A stretch of DNA of 64,000 nucleotides from assembly GCF_025370935.1 (NCBI RefSeq), contig NC_133485.1:14988195-15052194 (forward strand). Direction: 5' to 3'. Made by a program: the position numbers and the translations under genes. Under the pieces are notes generated by a model. That model saw only the letters and a list, made by a program, of their open reading frames with translations, did no database searches and had not been told where the DNA came from. Each line of letters opens with the position of its first letter. Position 1 is the stretch's first letter. Source of the DNA: Choristoneura fumiferana. Lineage: Eukaryota; Arthropoda; Insecta; Lepidoptera; Tortricidae. This document shows positions 24,601 to 36,600 of this stretch, piece after piece.

Positions 24601-27600
24601 CGACTCGGCGGCTGCTACAACACGCACCGCGCCACCGTTCTGCTCGCGCGACTACCCGACGAAACTAATCCCGGCGCACAACTACCCACATTTTCATAGT
24701 AATTTTTGTTATAACTGTCAAATGTAGGGTAGCACACAGCACTAACAACATCCCTCTGTAAAGGTACGTTCACATCAACAGTCGTTCGCCAGATGTCAAG
24801 GGCCGCCATTTTCCATTTTCCAGTGCAAAATGAAATAATGATTTTAATGATGGCGTCTTTTGGGAGACGCAGAAGCGGTGCGGGGACAATCTCGCTCTAC
24901 CTTGATCAACGCACAGGCTCGACTGTGTATCTTGCCGTCCCGCTGGCATTTATATTATTTAATACGAGAGTGAGGGACGGTACGATATGAACTCCGACTT
25001 TCGAAATTCGCAGTAGCCCCCCTGGGTGTCTTTGGATTACGCGATAATTACGATTTCATTCATGTTTTCCAGTTTACAAAATAATCGAAAAATCGAAGGT
25101 CATTTTCAATACCCGATCAGTATGGCGTCCCAACAATAGGATTCTTGCAAATACAACTGACGGAAATACAGCGCTGGCCGTTAATGATAAAGCCGGTAGT
25201 GTTGCTAGTGTCAACAAATATGGCGTAATGGAAGATCTTCGAGCAAGCAAAGTGTTGTCTACTCGAAGAATGGACATAAGGAAGCATACGCTGACTATGG
25301 TTAATGTGATCACAGACAGTAATGAAACAAGGAAACATATGGATGACAGACTGTGAGTATAGCTGCGTGTAACCACAAACTTAAGGCCGCGTTTCCACCA
25401 GGTGGACTGACGACATCGTGGGAGATGCGGGCAACTGGTGGATGCAAGTGGCAAGTTGTCGTTCATTGTGGCGTTCTAAGGGGTGGCCTTTGTTTAGCAG
25501 TGGACGTCTTCCGGCTGATGATGATGATGACCTATCCTCGCTCCGCTCAGCTGTTTCCACTAGAGCTGTGCTAAGCGAGGATAGATAAATGAAGCGTTAC
25601 ACTTGGGTCATGTCATGACCAACACATTCCTGGCACATTTCTAGTGGAAACGCAGCCTTAAGGGTATTTTGTACGAGTAATAACCTAACCAACAAAAAGT
25701 TGGAAAACCTCCAACTTTGCCATTTTGGCTACGGAACCCTAAAAACCGCATTCAAATCGGTCCACCCGTTTAAGAGCTACGGTGCCACAGAACCCACAGA
25801 CAGACAGACAGAGAGACAGATAGCTGTCAAACTTATAACACCCCTTTTTGCGTTGGGGGTTAAAAACACGAATAAACACACTACTTTTTACCCGATTGCC
25901 TGAAGTCTTTGAGCGTGTTTCCGCCTGAGCCGCTCTACCAATTTAGATGAAATTCGGTATACAGATAGTTAGTCCCGGGGAGGGCATAGGTAGAATATCG
26001 AAAACACAAACTGAGACATGGATGCACAGAAAAACCAGAAAAAGAGACCAGCACTGGGAATCGAACCCAGGTCCTCAGCAATCCGTGCTGCGTGCTATAA
26101 CCCCTACACCACTACTGGACAGGAATCTAGACACGATTTTTTCCTATGCATACCTACATATCTCAGGTTGCTTATTTCTACTACGCTACTTAAGCAGCAA
26201 CACTACTAGCTATGCATCCATGTCTCAGTTTGTAATATAATTGTTTTTTTGGAGTCTTTTTGTATTTTTTATTTCAACTCCAAATTTGTTACTTTTACGG
26301 GTATCCCGTGAAACCATATCGAAAATACAAACTGAGACATGGATGCACAGAAAAAGAGACCAGCGCTGGGAATCGAACCCAGGTCCTCAGCAATCCGTGC
26401 TGCGTGCTATAACCCCTACACCACTGCTGGACAGGAATCTAGACACGAATTTTTCCTATGCATACATATCTCAGGTTGCTTATTTCTACTACGCTACTTA
26501 AGCAGCAGCACTACTAGCTGTGCATCCATGTCTCAGTTTGTATTTTCGTTATGGTTTCACGGGATACCCGTAAAAGTAACAAATTTGGAGTTGAAATAAA
26601 AAATACAAAAAGACTGTCCTGGAAATGCAGTTCCCGCGGGATAGCGAAAACGACTTCTACGCGGCCGCGGGGGCAACAGCTAGTAATCAAATAATAAATA
26701 AATAAATATCATGGACACTTGACACCAATTGACCTAGTCCCAAACTAAGCAAACCTTGTACTATGGATACTAGGCAACGGATAAACATACTTATATAGAT
26801 AAATACATACTTAAATACATATTAAACATCCAAGACCCGAGAACAAACATTCGTGTTATTCACACAAATATCTGCCCCGCCGGGATTCGAACCCAGGACC
26901 TCAAGCTTCGTAGTCAGGTTCTCTAACCACTTAGCCATCCGGTCGTCAAATACTTACCCCCTTATTCATAAAACTTAACAAGCCTATGTTAACTAACAAA
27001 TGCTTTGTACCTTTCTAACAAATACAAATGTCGAAGTGACAGATAAGGACAAACGAATTTTAGCGGCATTTTAACTAAAATAGGTTTGATTGTCGTTTAT
27101 GAATAAGGGGGTTAATACCTATCTTCTACAGGCAACTCCACCAGGATTCAATAACAAAAATGTCGTATATGATGGTGAAGATATGCTTCGAGATGATGAA
27201 TTCGACGGAGAAGCTGATATTCACCAACACCTGGGGTTATGTCGATAAGAATGGCTCGTGGAATGGGATCGTAGAACGACTCATTAAGAAAGAAGGGGAC
27301 ATTGGTAATAGTGCTTTAGCATTCGTATTTTTTTTTATAGAAACAGAAATAGAGATATTTATTCGCTTTTCGCAACATACTTACATTATGGGGGCTGTTT
27401 CACCACCATTGTTTAATTTTATTTGACGAATAAAAGTGATGCTGTCTCCGTCTATTCCAACAAAACAAACAGAGACGGCATGACATTTATCTGTCGAATT
27501 AATCAATGGATGGTGAAACAGGACCTACATAGACAAATAAAAAAAAAAATAGTACTTAAGTAATTCCTCATCATCATCCCAGCCTATAACGTCCCACTGC

Positions 27601-30600
27601 TGTGCACAGGCCTCCTCTCAGAATTGGATCCAATTGATTTGCTTCGCAAGTTTGTGCAGGTTTCCTCGCGATTGCCTTCACCTTAAGGCACGTGGTAAAT
27701 TTGAAAAAGAAAAAATTCAAATTCTGAGCTCGGGAGAGGAGGAGAGCAAATGCCTAGAGATGGACGAAACATTTAATCGACTTTTATCAGTATCGATATT
27801 TTGGTGTCCGACTTTTTATTTCCAAAAAAAATGTTCCTTGCAAGAAACTAAAACAATCCGAAATAGAAAAGACAAGATTTATTCATTCTAATAGACAACT
27901 CAAGTTTTTCGCAAAAATCCGATGTTTTAAATATGAAAATCAAATACATAATCGCCTAATCCATTCTAGGCATTCGCTCTAAAATGTCCGATGTCGTACT
28001 GGAAATATTCACCATAATAAAATTATAATATATATATGTATCTAGGAACGCTGACGATTTTCACGCAAGAACGCATGCAAAGTATCGACTACATCGCCAT
28101 GGTTGGTACTACTGCTGTCCGGTTTGTATTCAGGTAGGTTAACTAACCTATCTTAGCTCCTTTTATGTTGGTGGTAACTTAGTTGGTTCTTAAAAACAAA
28201 TTTGGGCATTTCTATTTTATTTAACTCTACTTTTTAAATATGTTTTTAGGGTTCCGTACCCAAAGGATAAAAACGGGACTCTATTACTAAGAATTCACTG
28301 TCCGGCTGTCTGTCTGTCTGTCTATCACCAGGCTGTATCTCGTGAACCGTGATAGCTAGACAGTTGAAAAAACAGAATAAAATAAATATTTAAGGGGAGC
28401 TCCCATACAACAAACGTGATATTTTGCCGTTTTTTGCTAATGTCTATTGTTGTATAGATAATGGTATGAAACCCTTCTTGTGCGAGTCCGACAGAATATT
28501 TCTCAGAACATCTAATTAAGACTTTAGAAAACAACAGAGATGCTCCTACGAAATTTTAAATTTCGTATCTTACAGTCCCTCTCAATCTCCAATCAAAAAC
28601 TATTAGCGTAAGCGGGACGGCACGATACGAGGTTCAAACTTTGTAGTATAAGCATGTTTTCTTTTATATTACAGGGAGCCACCACTCGCTTATGTGTCCA
28701 ATATATTCGCTCTACCATTCACCGGTGCAGTGTGGTTGGCCATCTTTGTGTGTGTGATTGCTTGCGCCCTGTTCCTATACATCACGTCGAAATGGGAGGC
28801 TACCATGGGCATGGTAAGTATTAATTTACAAATCAGGACTTTATTAAAATAAGATTTTTGTGACGGGTAAAAATAAAAAAACCCCAATAATAAACTAAAC
28901 CTTCCTAAAAACGCAATATTAGCACCAGTGATCACCTGTGGCTTCGCCTTGATGCTGGCAAAATTATCAGATCGGACAGAAGCCATTTACTTTGAAAAAA
29001 TTACAGCCTCAATTACCAAGTTAACCTTGAGGCCATCCGACATAATTTGCTACGGTATGTAGACCGTCAATACCTTTACAGGAAACAGGTATTAGGTACT
29101 AAGCTTTTCCTATTTCGACGCATCTAATCTACCAGCGCTATGAGCACGGCTAGAACCTAGAACTTTTCAGCCAGTTCTGACAATGAAATTCAATCATAAC
29201 TAACAATTTTTGGGGTTAACCACAACCACGAGTCTACTAGTGACCACGACCGCTGCAATGTGTATCATGTATCTAAAAATGGTCCATGGCCATTATGGAT
29301 GGCCCTAAGGGAGGTGGATGAAGACAGAAAAGTGTGCATCAACTGTATGATTAAAAAGAGTTATTGTATTGTATTGTATGATCATATTTCGGGGGAAGAG
29401 GCAAAAATTATTGCGTAAACCGATTTCGACTTTTGGCAATGAGGAATTTCGCATATTTGTAAAACTGTTAACTGCTTAGCATCCTCTGCAACTGGACGGG
29501 TCGTGGGCAGACGTGCTAATTCTCACAATTGGAGCCGTACTGCAGCAGGGATGCACTTTGGAGCCGAGGCACGCAGCAGGTATTTATTTAATAATAGTTA
29601 CCCGTGGTTTCTAACTTTGGCTAGATATAACAAGAACAAGCACTTATGAACGTCAAAAAAATTCACCTGGTCAGAAGAACATCTGTTGAGAAAAATCCGG
29701 CCAGGAACTCAACAAGGTATATTTTCTTCAAAAAAATCTACAACTGTCGATATCGATAATAATTATACCCATAAACTTATCCTTCCAGAACCCATACTAG
29801 AAATCTACAAAAAACAGCCCGTATTATAGAACAATTAACATATACAACAAATTGCCGTTAAATATTAAGAATATAAATAGTAATACATTATTCATAGCTA
29901 AATTAAAAAAGATCTATTAGAAAAATGTTATTATTCTACTAAGGAATTTATGGATGAATGAAAATATCATTAAACTTAAATTATATTATATTACTATAAG
30001 CATTTTTTGTAAACACGATATTATTGTGCCATAATAGTTTATAACAGTTTAATTTAATTTATAGTATAATGTAACCGTAGTTTTTAAGCTTTAATGCAAG
30101 TACGTAGGATATCTTACTTTTTTGTTGTTTAATAGAATTAGATAACATTATTATAAATGTGGCTATACCCTACCAGGGTGCATAATATTGTAAGACTTAT
30201 TAGAATAAGGCCTTATGTATTTTATGTTTTTTGCCAAATAAATAAATACTAAATACTAATTATTTGGTTGCCCAACTCTGGCCCTATACTACGAAGTTGA
30301 AAATTCGAACTTGATATCTTGCCGTCCCGCTGACGTTTATAATATTATTTAATACGAGAGTGAGACGGACGGTACAATACAAACTTCGATTTTACAATTT
30401 CGTATAGTAGCCCCCGCCTTTTACTTTAAGAAGTTCGATATTCGAACTTAATATCGTGCCCTCCCGCTTGCCCTAACATCATTTAGTAGCAGAGTAAGAG
30501 GGACGATATTATGAAACGAATGGCCATTACTTTTTTTTTTTCTAACTTGCATCCTCATCAGTCGTCGTCGTCAGTGTACCTACACGGGTGCACGGTGCGG

Positions 30601-33600
30601 GCGCACGCCTGCGAGTGCGGGTGTAGGGGGCCTACTCCGAAATTCGAAAAACGAAGTTCGTACCGTACCGTCCCTCTCACTCTCGTATTAAATAGTATAA
30701 GTGTCAGAGGGACGGAACGATACGGACTTCGGGACTTCGATATTCGAATTTCGGAGTAACCCCACAGGTACAATCCGTCGCACGCGACGCGTGCAGTTAG
30801 CGCTCCTCATACTGGTTTCTAATGTTTCGACGAATAACGTTTGGCAACCTGTTTCATTTCGCAACTTTTAATTTCCCAACTGTTTAATATTTCTGAAACT
30901 GTAAATACTAGGATTTTTATAAAACCAACCTAACCTAACCTAAAGGGTTCTACACGATGGCCCTGAAATAAATCCTGAAATATTTACAGTTTTAGAGTTT
31001 GCGAAATGAAAAGTTACGAAATGAAACAGGTTGCCAAACGTTACGTTGCGAAAAGGTAGTAGGTACTCGCTCTAACCACTACACCGTAAAATGCCATGAC
31101 CTTACAGAGAAGTTTCCCTGCCGGCCGCGCGGCCGCGTTAGGTATTCGTTTGGGATATTGCTGTCTTTATCGCTCGTGACATAAGCGCTCGCAGCCGTCC
31201 CCTCCATTCCATGCCTTCCGCAACGACGTCCGTAATTTATATCGAGATAGCTGTAGGCTTTTCAAGATTTGGGCGGTTGAATTTTGGGTTTCGTTGTCCT
31301 CATATTATACGAAAAGTATAGCACAGAAATCAATGATATTTTACAATCAAGATATTCATTATATTTTCTATGCCTGTGGTTTTTTCGCTTTTTGTTAAAA
31401 CGCTTTATTAGTCTGTAATACTTGTGCAAAGTTGACATCTTTTTCTTGTCGACTTTTGAGCTCCTGTAATTCTGTTATTACACATTTATATGAAAATCTG
31501 AAAACCACAGGCATAGATAATTACGTCTAGTCCATACTTACAAAATTTCATCTATATCTGTTGCCTAGTTGTTGGGTCTACTAGGTTAATAGACCTTACA
31601 TTTACGAATGTTGAAGGTATGTTGAAGTTATGTTGTAACTGTTATAATGTTAGAAGAACGGATTGTTAAGTAAAGATGTGACCGTCCTGGTAGAGTACCT
31701 TTATTGCACTAAAATAATATGAAAGAAATACATTTAATTTCGTAAGTTTACGTAAAACAGTGTGACGTACACAGAGTGTGCAGCGTCAGCCTAACATTAA
31801 TGTCGAGCGTGCTCGTACACTAGTTTTCAAATGAGACCGGGAGTACGTTTGTATGGAGAATGGAACGAAGAGACCTCTTAATGGAAACGTGTCTGGAACG
31901 GAATGTCAAGCGCATACATGCACGCGACGGCGACAGTTGGTTAGGAAACGTGCTCGTGGGCTTAGTCTCATTGACACGTTCCTATTACGGTTATGTTATG
32001 ATACGGTGTAATGGGTAGAGATGTTACGTATAGGCGGAAGGTATAGTCAAGTCAAAACTAAACCATTCCTAGGTCGCGTGGTAACTTTGCTCCTCTTCGT
32101 GGCCCTGACGATCTTGTACGCTGCTTACTCGGCCAACATCGTGGTGCTCCTCAGGGCTCCGAGTTCCTCAGTAAGGAGCCTCCAGGACATCCTCAACTCC
32201 CCCTTGAAACTGGGCGCCAGTGATTTCGCATACAATAGGTATTTCTTCAAGGTAAGGAAGTCATGCTCTATACTACTAAGTGCAAAATTCGAACTTCGTA
32301 TCTTGCTATCCCGCTGACGCTAATATTATTTAATACGGGAGTGAGAGGGACCACAGTGGGACGGTACGATACGGACTCCCCATGTTTACAGTAAAAGCAT
32401 CTCGTTAAGCCGGGTCTCCACTGAGTGAGCCGCCGAGCGAGGCAAGCGTATGACGCATGATTTTTTTCGACACAGGCCGCGCGAGGTACCTCGCTCAGTA
32501 GAAACCCGGCTTTAAGCGCAGATCTAGTGGAAACAGAGGGCCTACTCCGAAATTCGAAAATCGAAGTTCGTATCGTACAGGGACGAAATTTCTATATTTA
32601 AAAAAATATATATATATATATATTATATTTAAAAATTCTATATTTTTTATATTTCTTACTGAATTTGAAATTTGAAAATGAAAAAAAAAAATGAAAATGA
32701 AAAGATTTATTCGGGACACACACATATAAATAATAGATACAGAACAATAACATAATAATAATAATGTGAAATAAAATAAAACAAGATTACAAAATACAAA
32801 AATAATTAAAAAAGAGAAAAAAAATATATTACTTATATATATGCGCCCGAAATGGTCCCGCCTCAGCATAAAATGCGGACTCCTTTGGTGGAGCCAGCGC
32901 TGGTCTTCCGGCGAGACCATTTTAGACGGTCACCGTGTCGTGTCGCGCAACACAGCCTCACGCGTTACGCTGAACGCAGCTGTTGTGCCCGAGTCGGGCA
33001 GCGCCGTCTGGCGGCGAACAACCGACTCAAATTTACAACTAGAATAAAAACGTCAACCAATCATGCAAGGCCATGTGCACAACCAACATGGCTGCCTGCC
33101 GTGAGTTATTCAATTACATCACAATAAATAATTTGATTATTATAACGACTCCTAACGCCATCTCGTGAGCAAATACAGAAACTCCAACCCAATCCTACAT
33201 CGCGCTAATTTATATTACACATTTTACTAACAAATACCATTATTATATTGATATCAGTTTTCTTTGATATTTTCTCATTTTTTCCATTATTTTTTAGAGA
33301 TGTACGGAACCTTCGGCGCGCTATTCCGAGTCACACTTAGTCAGTTTTTAATTCCAATGAGCGAACTATCATTAAGATCAGGCACTTGTTCGATTATATC
33401 TACCTGAATAAGAAAAAAACAACGCGTAATTTTGTATTACAAAAACGTAAATGCAAACAGTTACATGGGCGAGGTTTGAATCTAAATTAGGTATGTTTTA
33501 TATAAAATAAACATGCTTCAAACCCAAACCGGACTTAGAGTTTTTGCGCCAATGCATTTACGGATACATAAATTTAAGATGTCGATATTGCACCTTCAAT

Positions 33601-36600
33601 CGACATTAGCATAGGAGTGGGGTTACCATCCGTCCGGATTTTCTCGGATTCGTCTTTGTCTGGAGTCCGGTCCAAAGACCTCATTGTCTAAAGCACTCGA
33701 AATTATCGTCATCATATCAACCATGCCCCTATTTCACCAATGTGACCATTGTCAGTAAGTGACATATAGGTACGTGACAATCTATTATTTGTATCAAGAA
33801 TATTTTTTCCTAATTGACATTTATGTGTAGATATGTCGGTAAATCTTGATATGATTATAAATTTAAATTAGTAATGACCGCGATAGTCTAAAATATTGTG
33901 TAGTATAACCTGTCAGTGTGATGAATAGGGCCCAGCTGTAGCCGCAATAGTGACACGGTAATTAGATCGAGTGCACAGAAATGAGAATGGTCGCCATCTT
34001 TTTTCGAGATCTGTGCACTTGGTCTAATCACCGCGTCGCTTTTGCAGGAAAAAGCCATATGGTAACTAGACTGGTGTACAAGAGCGGATCCAGGGGAGGG
34101 GGAATCATGAGGATCATTTATTACCGCCCCTGGGCCTTACCCTGGGTCTAGGACGTAGGTAGATATTTTTAGACAGTCATTAATTTTAGACAGATTAGGT
34201 AATCAAGATACTTATTATCTTATTTCAGAAACTGAACGAGCCTCTACGCAAAGCGATTTACAACAAAAAGATTGCCCCAAAAGGGAAGAAGGCCAACTTT
34301 TACACCATGAAGGAAGGGGTGGAGAAGATAAGAAAAGTAAGATCATTTTAGTTATGTAGTTCCATTTAGAGGTGGGAGACCTGGTTTGAACCCACGACCC
34401 TCCGCTTGAGGGAGGAGGTCTTGAGGGTCATCCATAAATAAATTGACCGTTGCGATACAGCGCCATCTATAGTTCATTTGCTGAACTATATGGCTTGCTA
34501 AATGATGAATGATCGATGCCCGTTGACAACCGTGCACCTCATTAGTACCAAAATAAAACACAATATGTGGTGGCGCTAGTACCGTGCATCAATATAAATA
34601 AGGTTGTTTAGGTTTGTTTGTCTCTGTTCCATGGCAATCGGCCTTGAAATAAAGTCCCAAAAAATCCAACCGTTTTCAAATTTTGGGCTTAATTTTACAA
34701 GCGTTCTTGCTAACCATAGCAGACTCTCAATTCCAGGGTCTGTTCGCCTTCCACATGGAGCTGAACCCTGGCTACCGGCTCATCCAGGAGACTTACCAGG
34801 AGGACGAGAAATGCGACCTGGTTGAGATAGATTACATCAACGAGATAGATCCTTGGTTGCCGGGGCAGAAGAGGTCGCCTTATAAAGATCTATTTAAGAT
34901 CAAGTAAGCTACGCTTGAGAGGATAGGGGGGGAGGGGAGGGAAATGGGAGGGGGAGAGAGAGAACCTAACTGGTAAATTGCTGGCCAGGAACTATTGAAG
35001 TGATTAAAAAATCTTCCATTAATTTTTGCCGTGAAGCAGCTGTGCTTGCACTGTTGTGTTTCGGCGTGGAGAGTAAGACAGCCGGTGAAATTACTGGCAC
35101 TTGAGGTATCCCATCTTAGACCTCTAGGTTGGCAACGCATCTGCAATACCCCTGGTGTTGCAGATGTTTATGGGCGGTGGTGATCTCTTACCATCAGGAG
35201 ACCCACTTGCACGTTTGCCATCCAATCGAATAAAAAAAAACCGGAGTTTCTATTATTCTAGCCCCGGTTGCCCTCCCCTAAATCCGGCCCTGCGTCCGTC
35301 AGACCCCATAACGGCCTACGCTAGCTGACGCAGTTTGCACGCCGCGGGACGTCTATTGAAAAGTTTGTATCAGCAGCGCAGCGCTAACTGCGCACGCGTC
35401 GCAGGCGACGGATTTTACCTGCAGGGCTACTACGAAACTCGAAACTCGAAGTTCGTATCGTACCGTCCCTTAGTAGGTACAAGTGTCAGAGGGACCGCAC
35501 GACACGAACTTCGAGTTTCGAGTTTCGTAGTAGCCCTGCTGCACCCGTCCGTACCCGCAGGCGTGCGCCCGATAAGTGCACCCGCGCCAGCTTGCGTAGG
35601 CGCTAACACTAAAGGTGCGACCAAACCGCTGCTTAAAAAACGGTGACGGCACGGAATCGCAGTGACGCACCGTATGCGCACCGTTTTTATCGCATGGACG
35701 CATGCTCTCCACACCGCTGCTTAAAATTCGGAATCGCAGTGACGTGCCGTAAACGTCAGGTCTTTACCGAACAAGTCTTGTCGTTTACGGTGCGTCACAT
35801 GCGATACCGCACCGTTTGCGTATTTTAAGCAGCGGTGTGGAGAGCATGCGATAAAAACGGCGCGTCACTGCGATTCCGTGCCTGTTAAGGTGTCTTATTA
35901 ATCCTAACTGTTATTGCTGAAATAAGACCCAAGCCGTACATTTCGTAATTGAAAAGATATACTACTTATAGGTAATAGACTCCATACCTTTATACTTCTG
36001 CTTCCAGTTTCATAAAGATCCGAGAATCCGGCATCCAAGCGTGCATCCACCAGCGGCTCCACGTGGGCAAGCCGCGGTGCCTGGGCGCCGTGAACACCTT
36101 CAGCAGCGTGGGCATAACCGACATGTACCCGGCCATGCTGGCCACTCTGTATGGCATGTTGCTAGCGCCGGCGGCGCTACTCTTGGAAATCGCGTATAAA
36201 CGTCTGTGAGTTTAGATAGAACTACAATTCTTAAGGGCAAAGCACACAGGATGGCAGCGAGTCGAGTCGGGGTCCTATTTTATGATCATCATTATCATTT
36301 CAGCGGTTTACTACGAATCGGCGAATAACGTTTGGCAACCTGTTTCATTTCGCAACTTTTCATTTCCCAACTGTTTAATATTTCTGAAACTGTAAATATT
36401 TCAGGATTTTTATAAAACTAACTTAACCTAACCTAAAGAGTTCTACACGATGGCCCGGAATTAAATCCTGAAATATTTTCATTTTTAGAGTTTGCGAAAT
36501 GAAACAGGTTGCCAAACGTTACGTTGCGAAAAGGCAGTAATCGCATTTCAGCCATAGGACGTCCACTGTTGGACATAGGCCTCCCCCATAGACCTCCAGT

